Positions 9,001 through 15,953 of a stretch of 42,478 bases of DNA are shown here, one piece after another (the stretch's first letter is position 1; each line of letters begins with the position of its first letter). The DNA is from Planctomycetales bacterium (GTDB lineage: Bacteria; Planctomycetota; Planctomycetia; Pirellulales; Lacipirellulaceae). The position numbers and the translations under genes were made by a program. The DNA lies in contig JAGQOW010000028.1 in the NCBI GenBank assembly GCA_020427155.1, positions 1-42,478 on the forward strand, read 5' to 3'. The notes under the pieces are model-generated. The model ran no database searches. It was not told the origin of the DNA and saw only the letters and a list, made by a program, of their open reading frames with translations.

Positions 9001-10275
9001 AGACCGCATCGACTCGGGGACCACGTAGCCGAACACATCGTTGGCATAGGCGGTAACCCAGACCGCCCCTTGGGTAAGCTCTCGTTTTGCCCGCAGAGAA
9101 TACTCCGAGCAGACTTCCCCCCCCAGCATGACCATCGTCAGCTGATCGCCAAACCGCCAAACCTGGATCGGCATCGGATACGACTCGGGCAACCGGCCCA
9201 TGCGCTCGAAAACATCGAGCATCCGCTGACCGTAAACGCGGACCTGCGCTTGACGGCTGTTAAGATCCTCCTTGTATTTTCCGAGCGGAGAACGGTCGAG
9301 CGGCAGGCCGGCGTAGCTGAAATTGCTTTGCACTTTGGCCGTGATTTCGGTCATCGGCCCCTGGGCCAAACGGAGCACTTCGTCCGAGAGTTCTTTGCCT
9401 TGGTGTTGTGCCATCTCTAGATCTCGTCCCGTGGCACGTGTGGGATTGGCATCGGCGCCACAGCCGATCGTGCAAAGCGCTACCACGTCGGGGGAAGCAG
9501 CCTCGACATTCTTGGCAGCGTACCCAGCCCAGTCGCCATTGATGCGGTTGTGTTGCCCAGTAAAGGTCGTGCAGTGGCAGGCATAATTGAACACGACGCC
9601 GCGGACTACTTCTCCCGTTGGATCGGTAATCTTCAAAATCGGGACCGAATGATCTACCGACCCGCCTGGATTGGGCCGCATGCTAAGATAGTTGCCGTTC
9701 TCATCGATTGTACGCCGATTCACGGCAAACGACGCCTTGCCTTCGGCCGTGAACATTCTCCCTGGTTTCAAATCGGTAATCGCGTCGGCGCAAGCCTGGA
9801 TAATGTGGGCCGAAATCGCCTCGCCATAACGTTTCGTCGCCGCAATCTCTTCCTCTTTGAGAGGAAATTCATACAGATTGATCATATTCAACAAGTCGAG
9901 ATGCGGGGCTGTGTGTGAATGCGTTCCACAAAGCGCGAATTGGGCGCGGTCGATCCCGTGTTGCAGCTCCAATTCGGCGTGAATCTGCTTGGTCAAGTAG
10001 CCGGGAAAACCGATCGTGTCGACCGCCACCAGCAGATGCACCTTGCCGTCGCCGTAGCGTAGCGCCATGACTCGCGCGTAGAGTCGCTCGTCTACGCCTT
10101 CAAATGCTGTCTTTCGGTCGCCATAACCGGAAAGTCGAATCGGCTCGGTCGGCGTTACGTCTACCTTGGCAAAGCCAAACTGCATCGGCGTCTCTTCGGC
10201 AGCCCTACTCTGGTCGGTCACAACAAAAGCACCGCCGAACAGCAAGCAACACACAAATACAAAAACTCTAAACAC
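6043..10275 (-). CDS. Ceramidase-like / PVC-type dehydrogenase / HEAT / cytochrome c fusion
   Basis: About 1410 residues from GTG 10275, chosen because GAAAGGA lies just upstream and a clean signal peptide (MFRVFVFVCCLLFGGAF) follows. In-frame ATG 10311 and TTG 10314 lack a visible Shine-Dalgarno. Residues ~30-470 are a neutral/alkaline ceramidase-like domain with the zinc motif THSHTAPH (118-125) and CHCTTF around His 234. Residues ~475-830 match the planctomycete membrane-bound dehydrogenase/propeller domain (VPAGYAVELVAAEP, DTDGDGRAD). About 850-1255 is alpha-helical HEAT-like, and a C-terminal heme-binding domain carries CAVCH (1287-1291). The propeller-HEAT-cytochrome part is a standard planctomycete architecture. 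The N-terminal amidohydrolase fused to it is notable. One polypeptide could cleave an amide or ester and pass a released alcohol to the redox part; this is inference. Confidence 0.92.
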   Translation of the reverse strand: MFRVFVFVCCLLFGGAFVVTDQSRAAEETPMQFGFAKVDVTPTEPIRLSGYGDRKTAFEGVDERLYARVMALRYGDGKVHLLVAVDTIGFPGYLTKQIHAELELQHGIDRAQFALCGTHSHTAPHLDLLNMINLYEFPLKEEEIAATKRYGEAISAHIIQACADAITDLKPGRMFTAEGKASFAVNRRTIDENGNYLSMRPNPGGSVDHSVPILKITDPTGEVVRGVVFNYACHCTTFTGQHNRINGDWAGYAAKNVEAASPDVVALCTIGCGADANPTRATGRDLEMAQHQGKELSDEVLRLAQGPMTEITAKVQSNFSYAGLPLDRSPLGKYKEDLNSRQAQVRVYGQRMLDVFERMGRLPESYPMPIQVWRFGDQLTMVMLGGEVCSEYSLRAKRELTQGAVWVTAYANDVFGYVVPESMRSEGGYEVDFSMVFYNKPGRWSSGAEEIIFRELHQLVNDSVPGSPLSPEDGLGSITVPAGYAVELVAAEPLIADPVNFAVGADGRLWVVEMADYPRGANDDGMPGGRVKVLSDTNGDGRYDEAVLFLDALHYPTGVMPWRKGALVSCVPDVFYAQDTDGDGRADLREVLYTNFSEANPQHQMSGFTRGLDNWLYLACGDDNGKVLCVKTGEEVSVSGRDARIFPDKGYLESVSGRSQYGRCHNDWGHWFGNTNGEPLLHFVVDDRYLGRNPYVPAPSPKVATTDPPVAPPVFPTSRTVNRFNDLFDANRFTSACSPLIFRDSTLGEDVQGAAFICEPVHNLVSRLMLSPNGVTYQATRHRDEQSSEFFSSTDPWCRPVRTATGPDGALWVADMYRQVIEHPEWIPEDWQVKLDLYAGRRQGRIYRVFRRDQPPGAIPDLTKLDSAALVQQLGADNGWRRDTAQELLVQRNDLTIAPELLSLIADDSRPLGRLHALATLDGLGQLNEEALRVALADSNPYVVARAISLAEPSLSSSPELTERLIALADHSDPHVRLQVALSLGELDDASAGSVLLKLALQDTGDSWLRAAVICSSHRFAAEMLAAMLAAPDSINGHEQLLQDLIATSLGGDVAGGAARVINLVLQQSGVAEARDWQFRALASCFSALRRRNQSWESIAQGNPALAENALPFFDAARDAVGDTAAALEQRLATIQLLGNEAAASTEDLELLSELLSPREPVELQRSAVQVMARIRPGDLVDRLLGGWTSHGPQLQAEILATLLSRSEWVEALLKALADGTLPVKDLDPSSRWRLLGYPVPRVRAAALEIFGDGSASSRAQVLVDYEAAASLEGDVANGARQFTKTCAVCHRHGTIGTEVGPNLAALKDKSSAFLMTAILDPNRAVDGKYHNYTVLTADGLQQSGLIAAETANSIELVDAQGKKHTILRIDIDELASSGVSFMPEGLEKELAPQDLADIMEFIRSDPEPN

Positions 10276-10362
10276 GGAAGTTCCTTTCAAGAAGGAATGA
10301 GCGCAGGTCATCAAATCACATGGACGGCGCTAAATTGACGCTGCAAACCATCACTCGCTTGC

Positions 10363-11859
10363 CTAGGCCAAGCCTTTGATCATTCGATTGAGAATGTTGC
10401 TGGTAATCTGTTGGATCCGCCGGTCGGGCCCCATGGGTTTTGTGTAAACGTTAGGACGCACATAGCCGGGCGGTTCGCTCAATCCGTCGGCCCACCAACA
10501 GGTGGCTGCGTTAAACACAAAGTTACCTTTCAATCCGGGATACACGGTTGCGGTGTACTGTCCCCCGTTGGGCTTGCCGGGACCGCTCTGCGTGGGACTC
10601 GTGGCGACGATCTCCAGACCCTCGATCGCCGCGGGATCGCCATGCCACTCCCAACCGATCAGCCCCGGCACAGAATCGCCCTGCTTCATACCGGTATTCT
10701 CATAGATCCAGTGCTCCGGCAAAGAACAAACCCAATCGGCGCCGCCGGTGACCGGGCCGGTACTATGGGCCCCCATCAATTCGTTGGCATAGGGGCGTTC
10801 GTGCACAAGCGTCGACATGCTCTCAAACTCGCGCATGCCTCCCGCAGGCCCAAAAACCCCTGTGCGTTCGAAACCTCGCACTTTCGAATCGAGAAGGATC
10901 CGACCACACACTGCATTGCCCGAGAAGAAACCCACGTTCAAGCCCTCGGCGATCGCTTGCTGCACATGGCGAAACATCTCGATCGTCCAATACTCATCAT
11001 GTCCGACGCTCAGAAAACCCTTTGTCCGTCGCAGGCTGGCAGGATCGTAGTGTGTATCCTGATTCGAAACATAAGAAACGTCGTATCCCTGCGCCTCGAG
11101 CCAATAGACAAACGGAAACTCCCACAGAAAGAATTCGCCCGATCCGATCGAAAGTGGTTGATCGAGAATCTGGCAGTACTTGCCGTAGGGTCGATTGAAA
11201 CTCACCTGAACGTTGGGACCCCAATACCACTGGTTGACGCCGTCGTCGTACAAGGCGAATTGCGTCGGCCAGCGATTGTATGCCTGCCAGGTGTGGTCGC
11301 TGCATTGAAAGAGCAGATCGGCCTGCCGGTCGTCGCGGACGATGAAGATAACGTAACTCTGCAACCCTTCGTCGACTGTGGTCATCTTGCCGACGTAGAC
11401 GCCGCTGAGCCAGTCATCAGGTATCGTCAATTCGGCAGCAACCTCCCACTGGCAGTTGCGCAGACGTAGCGGACCAACCTCGGGATCTGGCATTGTCTTC
11501 GATTCAATCTGTCCGAGTTGTTTCAGCAGCCTCCCGCCCGTCCCGCCGTAATAACCCAGGCGGTAGATATCGAGCGTCAGAGCTGAGGCGGGATTGGTGC
11601 TGACGAAAAACTGAATCGTCTCGCCTGTACGCAAACTGGTGTGCGAACAGAAGCCTTCAATCCCAGGGCTACGAAACTTCGTCGCCGGGTCGATGCGCGT
11701 GAGGTCCAGCAGCCAATCGCGGGTACCTGGCAGTAAATTCTCTTTCTCGACGGCGCTAAGCGCTGTGGGCGCGCCCACGGCTTTCATCGAAGTTAAAGCC
11801 AACGAACTGGCAACCGTTCCTTTCAACAATGAGCGTCTGTCTATTGGGCCAGATGTCAT
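10363..11859 (-). CDS. Tat-exported N,N-dimethylformamidase beta-subunit-like protein
   Basis: 498 residues. The twin-arginine motif DRRSLLK is at residues 7-13, followed by a hydrophobic segment. The body matches the N,N-dimethylformamidase beta-subunit-like family: YRLGYYGG (99-106), AYNRWPTQ (193-200), VGHDEYW (285-291) and FSGNAVCGR (312-320). In characterised dimethylformamidase a mononuclear iron is held by Tyr, His and Glu with the last two in an HxE arrangement. Tyr194, His287 and Glu289 are the natural counterparts here, by reasoning from memory and not by alignment. No small alpha-subunit gene is adjacent. It is the first gene of the minus-strand operon and lies about 90 bp upstream of the ceramidase fusion start. 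The true substrate is unknown; an amide is plausible. Confidence 0.85.
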   Translation of the reverse strand: MTSGPIDRRSLLKGTVASSLALTSMKAVGAPTALSAVEKENLLPGTRDWLLDLTRIDPATKFRSPGIEGFCSHTSLRTGETIQFFVSTNPASALTLDIYRLGYYGGTGGRLLKQLGQIESKTMPDPEVGPLRLRNCQWEVAAELTIPDDWLSGVYVGKMTTVDEGLQSYVIFIVRDDRQADLLFQCSDHTWQAYNRWPTQFALYDDGVNQWYWGPNVQVSFNRPYGKYCQILDQPLSIGSGEFFLWEFPFVYWLEAQGYDVSYVSNQDTHYDPASLRRTKGFLSVGHDEYWTIEMFRHVQQAIAEGLNVGFFSGNAVCGRILLDSKVRGFERTGVFGPAGGMREFESMSTLVHERPYANELMGAHSTGPVTGGADWVCSLPEHWIYENTGMKQGDSVPGLIGWEWHGDPAAIEGLEIVATSPTQSGPGKPNGGQYTATVYPGLKGNFVFNAATCWWADGLSEPPGYVRPNVYTKPMGPDRRIQQITSNILNRMIKGLA

Positions 11860-12151
11860 CGCCAGTAAGCCCCTTTCGAGATGATGTTAGCGGTTGGTCT
11901 ATCCAACTCATTGAAACAAGGTACCGATTTATACCATATTGACCCAGCAGGCGTTACTTTGCGAGTTCGCCACGCCGTTTGGCTACCAGATGAGCTTTCC
12001 AGTCTATGCGGATCTGCCCCGCATCGCGCAGATAATTCTTGATTACCCCAGCCGGGACGATAGATTAGTGCTAGTGTCTCCGCAAGAACGGGTCGTGCGC
12101 CAAATGTGGTTCATTTAGTAATACTGTAAAGCGCTGATTGAGAAGATTGAT
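11860..12151. other. 292-bp divergent intergenic region between two hydrolase operons
   Basis: This region separates the dimethylformamidase-like gene (minus, from 11859) from the GH172 gene (plus, from 12152), so it must hold promoters for both operons. Shine-Dalgarno-like GAAAGGGG precedes 11859 and GAGAAG precedes 12152. AT-rich sequence lies at about 11918-11940 and 12108-12128. I cannot identify convincing -35/-10 pairs. The middle part holds a coding-like fragment on the minus strand, listed separately. Confidence 0.7.
11954..12064 (-). pseudogene. Possible remnant of a lost gene's C-terminus
   Basis: On the minus strand an open stretch of 36 codons runs from just after an in-frame TAA (12065-12067) to a TAA at 11954-11956. 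The translation, which includes AGVIKNYLRDAG and DWKAHLVAKRRGELAK, looks like a normal globular C-terminus with ordinary codon use. There is no ATG in frame and no Shine-Dalgarno. The fragment may be the 3' end of a decayed gene or simply chance. I do not recognise the family. Confidence 0.3.
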
Positions 12152-13681
12152 ATGCAAAGACTCGCCACCAGGCAACTGAGGCGCTTATTGTGCCTGATCG
12201 CAGGAATCTGGGCTTTTACCGTCCTCGCCACTCCGCAGGTTTCCGCTCAACCGCTTGATGACCCCGCGTCGGATCTGCTCGACCACCTGACGCGCCCTCA
12301 ACCGGGAAGCACCAGGCGAGCTTCGAGCAGCGACCCTGATCTGGATGCCAATGGCGATTCCAAAACCATCCTGCCTGGCCAGACTCTCGTGCTCGCCGAC
12401 TTGGAAGGGCCTGGCGTCATTCATCATATTTGGAACACTACAGCTTCGCTTGACCCGTTCTCCGGGCGATCACTCGTATTGAGAATTTACTGGGACGGTT
12501 TGGATAAGCCCAGCGTTGAGGTCCCTTTGGGCGACTTTTTCGGGGTAGGCCACGGAGTTCAGGCCTCGTTCCAATCGCTGCCTGTTGGCGTCTCCTCGCT
12601 GGGCCGCTCGCGAACCTGCCGCTGGAAGATGCCGTTTCGAAAACGGGCCAAGATTACCCTCACCAATGAGCGAGCGGACTTCGGACCGACGGCCTGTTAC
12701 TACTACATCGACTGGGAAAAGGTGGAACAACTTCCGGAAGACACGCTCTATTTTCACGCGCGCTATCGCCAACAAACTCCTGCCAAGCCGGGCGATCATG
12801 TGCTCCTCGAAACCGAAGGGCGTGGCCACTATGTGGGTACAGTCTATTCAGCCCACCAAACGCGCACAGGCTGGTTTGGCGAGGGAGACGATCGCTTTAC
12901 GATCGATGGCGAAGCGACCCCGTCGCTTCGCGGGACTGGCACCGAAGACTACTTCGACGATGCCTGGGGTTTTCGAGAATTCGCCGGTCCTTTTCACGGT
13001 GTCACTTTGTACGAGGGACCAATGGCCGGCGACCGCGTGACCGCTTACCGCTGGCATCTAACTGATCCAATTCGCTTCAGCAAGTCTCTGAAGGCATCCA
13101 TCGAACACCGGGGCAGCACCTACAGCGAAACAGCCGAGAAACTTTCGAGCTCGGGCGAGCGTGAAGATTGGATCAGTTCGACCGCCTTCTGGTACCAGTC
13201 GCCCGCCACCACTTGGGAAGAGCCGCTCGCCGCAGCCAAAGACCGCGTGGCCCCTTACAAAATACTCCTTGCCAGTTTGCTCACCAAGCGAGCTACGCCG
13301 GACAAGACCGAAATGAGCGAGGCTGGAGTATCATTCAACCCAGGAGTCGCCGACGGGGAGATCGCGTTTGACTTCGAAGTCGAAAAAGCAGGCCGATACA
13401 AGTTCTCTGCGATCTTGCTGGATAACGTCTTCGGTGGCCGCTATCAGCCGCTACTAGACGATCAACCGTTGGGGCCTGTACTGGATATGTGCAGCAAGGG
13501 GGGAGACTGGCGAGAATACGTCTTCGATTTGCACGACTTGGAAAGTGGCACGCATACCTTCAAGTTGTCGGGCAGAGGTTCCTCGCCACTTCAGCGCACC
13601 ATAGGCCCGAAGTTGTACAGTGTGGGAATCAGTAGCCTCATCTTGCTCCGCATGGAAGACATGCCAGGATTTCAAAGGTAA
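12152..13681 (+). CDS. Secreted glycoside hydrolase family 172 (DUF2961) protein
   Basis: 509 residues with a signal peptide (hydrophobic 12-28, cleavage probably near SAQ). The DUF2961/GH172 signatures are present in order: GPGVIHHIWNT (87-97), RIYWDGLDKPSVEVPLGDFF (111-130), GEGDDRF (243-249) and GTGTEDYFDDAWG (261-273). Characterised GH172 enzymes act on fructosyl and arabinosyl furanosides, with catalytic glutamates in the last two blocks by family precedent. A C-terminal beta-sandwich extension (about 370-500, EKAGRYKFSAILLDN) may bind carbohydrate. It heads a plus-strand trio: its TAA stop overlaps the ATG of the next gene (13679-13683), so translational coupling is likely. The substrate is not predictable beyond a furanoside. 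Confidence 0.9.
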   Translation: MQRLATRQLRRLLCLIAGIWAFTVLATPQVSAQPLDDPASDLLDHLTRPQPGSTRRASSSDPDLDANGDSKTILPGQTLVLADLEGPGVIHHIWNTTASLDPFSGRSLVLRIYWDGLDKPSVEVPLGDFFGVGHGVQASFQSLPVGVSSLGRSRTCRWKMPFRKRAKITLTNERADFGPTACYYYIDWEKVEQLPEDTLYFHARYRQQTPAKPGDHVLLETEGRGHYVGTVYSAHQTRTGWFGEGDDRFTIDGEATPSLRGTGTEDYFDDAWGFREFAGPFHGVTLYEGPMAGDRVTAYRWHLTDPIRFSKSLKASIEHRGSTYSETAEKLSSSGEREDWISSTAFWYQSPATTWEEPLAAAKDRVAPYKILLASLLTKRATPDKTEMSEAGVSFNPGVADGEIAFDFEVEKAGRYKFSAILLDNVFGGRYQPLLDDQPLGPVLDMCSKGGDWREYVFDLHDLESGTHTFKLSGRGSSPLQRTIGPKLYSVGISSLILLRMEDMPGFQR

Positions 13682-15081
13682 TGCTGATTCGGCGGAACCG
13701 GCATGGCTTCGACGGGACTCTGATTATGACCAAATCGAAATGTGATTGCTCGCGATTGTTTGTTCGGGTTCTTATTACGGTCTGTCTGTTAGTCGTCGTA
13801 GAGAGCAACTGCGCGACTGCTGCAGAGCAAGCAGTCTTCCGCGTAGGCTATGCCAGGCAAGACATCACTCCCCAGGCCCCCATGCCGATGTGGGGCTACG
13901 GCGCTCGGCACGACCTGCTGTCTCAAGGCACGCTCCATCCGCTTTACGCCAAAGCAATTGTCATCCAGGCGGGCGACGAGAAACTGGCCCTCGTGGGGCT
14001 CGATTTGGGGCGCGGCCCCACGCGGCCGATGACCGAAAGAATCCGTGCCGCAATATCTGAGCAGGCCGGCATCGAACACGTGATGATCAGCGGCAGCCAC
14101 ACGCACCATGGCCCAGTGATCGAGTTGCTCGATCACGAAGGCTTTGGCAAGGGCACATTCGACGCCGCTGTTGCCTACAGCAAGGAACTGCCCGACCTGA
14201 TCGTGCAGGCTATTCTGGCAGCCGACCGTGCGGCCCAGCCCGCGGGCCTTGGCGTGTCGACCGAGGAGGTCGCGTTCAATCGAAACCGTCACACGAAGCG
14301 CCAGCCCAAAGCAGTCGACCCCATGCTGGCGATCATAAGGTTCGATGCCGTAGGGGGCAAGCAAGCTGGACAACCGATTGCCGTACTCGTCAACTACGCC
14401 GCTCACCCGGTGATGACCGACGGTAGTATTCTGAAGTTTTCGCCTGACTATCCCGGCTTCTTGGAAAACAAAGTCGAGAGTGAATTGCAGACTGGCTGCG
14501 TCTTTATGCAAGGAGCCGCTGGCGACCTGAGCACCAATCCGCCTGCAGGCTCCGCGGGTCCAGAAGCCTACGGCGAACTGTTGGCTTCGCATGTTCTTAA
14601 ACTGGCCCAGGCGACAGAAACTAAAGTTCCCGAAAAGCCTTCCTTGCAGGGCCGAGTCGATCACTTCCAATTCAAATCGCGCGTCAACTTCAATAACCCG
14701 CTGATTACCTTCACATACAGCGAAGCCTTTTTTCCAGAGCTCATTCGTTGCTTCGCCAAGGAGTTGCAAGACGGCGTTCCGCCGGAACTCAACACCGTCC
14801 TGCTTAACCAAGAAATTGCCTTAGTCGGCGGCTCTGGCGAGTTCTTCTGCAACCACTCGAATCGCCTTAAGCAGCGATCCTACGTCGGCCACACTTTGTT
14901 TTTCGGTTACTGCAACGACCACTACCTCTACTTTCCTACGATCGAAGCCGTTTCGGAAGGCGGTTACGGTGCAGACCCGTCGGTCTCGCCTGTCGAAGTT
15001 GGCGCAGGCGAGAAGATGATGAATCAGGCACTGATCAACATTTACACCATGCTGGGAAGAATCGCCGAGGAAACCGAATGA
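13681..15081 (+). CDS. Secreted neutral/alkaline ceramidase-like protein
   Basis: 466 residues. A hydrophobic signal segment spans about 26-42, ending near CATA. An alternative start at ATG 13726 (MTKSK) gives a more usual signal peptide; the upstream ATG overlaps the GH172 stop. The family features are VGYARQDITPQAPMPMWGYG (55-74), GSHTHHGPV (138-146) with zinc-binding histidines, YAAHPVM, and a MQGAAGDLS block. It is shorter than classical ceramidases of 650-750 residues and lacks their C-terminal domain, as is common for planctomycete members. It is expected to be an exported metallohydrolase acting on amide or ester bonds; ceramide as substrate is unproven. It overlaps the next gene by ATGA (15078-15081). 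Confidence 0.9.
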   Translation: MLIRRNRHGFDGTLIMTKSKCDCSRLFVRVLITVCLLVVVESNCATAAEQAVFRVGYARQDITPQAPMPMWGYGARHDLLSQGTLHPLYAKAIVIQAGDEKLALVGLDLGRGPTRPMTERIRAAISEQAGIEHVMISGSHTHHGPVIELLDHEGFGKGTFDAAVAYSKELPDLIVQAILAADRAAQPAGLGVSTEEVAFNRNRHTKRQPKAVDPMLAIIRFDAVGGKQAGQPIAVLVNYAAHPVMTDGSILKFSPDYPGFLENKVESELQTGCVFMQGAAGDLSTNPPAGSAGPEAYGELLASHVLKLAQATETKVPEKPSLQGRVDHFQFKSRVNFNNPLITFTYSEAFFPELIRCFAKELQDGVPPELNTVLLNQEIALVGGSGEFFCNHSNRLKQRSYVGHTLFFGYCNDHYLYFPTIEAVSEGGYGADPSVSPVEVGAGEKMMNQALINIYTMLGRIAEETE

Positions 15082-15911
15082 TCCGTACACCAGTTATCCT
15101 GGTTCAGTTTGCCGCACGACTCCATATAATCGTCGTCCTGACCATTCCCCTCGCAAGCCAAGACGCTGCCGCCGAACAGGCGCCTAGGTTCCCCCACCGT
15201 GTGGATTGCGAGGGCACTTACCCCGGACATCTCCAGGGAATCTGTCTCGACGAACAAGGAAACATCTATTGGAGCTTTACCACCTGGCTCGTTAAGACCG
15301 ACCCCCAGGGCAAACTCATCCACAAAGTCCCTGTCGCCAACCATCACGGCGATCTCTGTTACGACGAGGGCAAAGTCTATGTTGCCGTAAACCTCGGAAA
15401 GTTCAACGATCCCCAAGGCAACGCCGACTCCTGGGTCTACGTTTACAAAACAGCAAACCTGAAAGAAACTGCCCGCCATGAAGTGCAGCAAGTAAAATTC
15501 GGAGCCGGCGGAGTGGCGGTCCATGACAATCGCTTTTTGGTGGTAGGAGGTTTGCCTGGCGACCGCGAAGAAAATGACATTCACGAATTCGACCAAGATT
15601 TCAATTACGTGAAGCAGCACTCCCTGGACAGCGGACAAACCTACCTTGGCATCCAGGGGGCAACCTACTCAGAGGACGCTTGGTGGTTTGCCTGCTACGG
15701 TCAGCAGCTGCTGACCGCAAAGACTGATCTTGAGATGTTAGGCCGCTACACGTTCGAGTGCGGCCTGGGAATTGTCGGCTTGGGAGAAAGCCAATTCTAC
15801 ATCGCTCGCGGGAAATGCCAGAAAGAGATTGGCTGCACTGGGCATTTGCTGCTAGCCGTGCCCGACGAAGAGAACGGCCTCAGGGTCCTCGCTCCGCAGA
15901 CAGGCCAATAG
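15078..15911 (+). CDS. Secreted beta-propeller-like protein of unknown function
   Basis: 277 residues. The N-terminal hydrophobic segment (7-27) followed by SQDAAAEQ indicates a signal peptide. Repeating strands such as GICLDEQGNIYWSFTTWLV, GDLCYDEGKVYVAVN and GAGGVAVHDNRFLVVGG have the pattern of NHL/SMP-30-like propeller blades, five or six in total. No catalytic motif is recognised. Its start overlaps the stop of the ceramidase-like gene by four bases, making it the third member of a coupled operon with GH172. It might bind the same ligand or act as a lactonase-type enzyme, but neither can be shown. Confidence 0.8.
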   Translation: MIRTPVILVQFAARLHIIVVLTIPLASQDAAAEQAPRFPHRVDCEGTYPGHLQGICLDEQGNIYWSFTTWLVKTDPQGKLIHKVPVANHHGDLCYDEGKVYVAVNLGKFNDPQGNADSWVYVYKTANLKETARHEVQQVKFGAGGVAVHDNRFLVVGGLPGDREENDIHEFDQDFNYVKQHSLDSGQTYLGIQGATYSEDAWWFACYGQQLLTAKTDLEMLGRYTFECGLGIVGLGESQFYIARGKCQKEIGCTGHLLLAVPDEENGLRVLAPQTGQ

Positions 15912-15953
15912 TTCCTCAGTTCCTCAATTGTTGTTCCGCCGTGCGATCGAGTG

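Noticed and set aside
13789..14811. 340-codon minus-strand open frame
   Set aside because: Antisense to the ceramidase-like gene, whose zinc motifs are intact.
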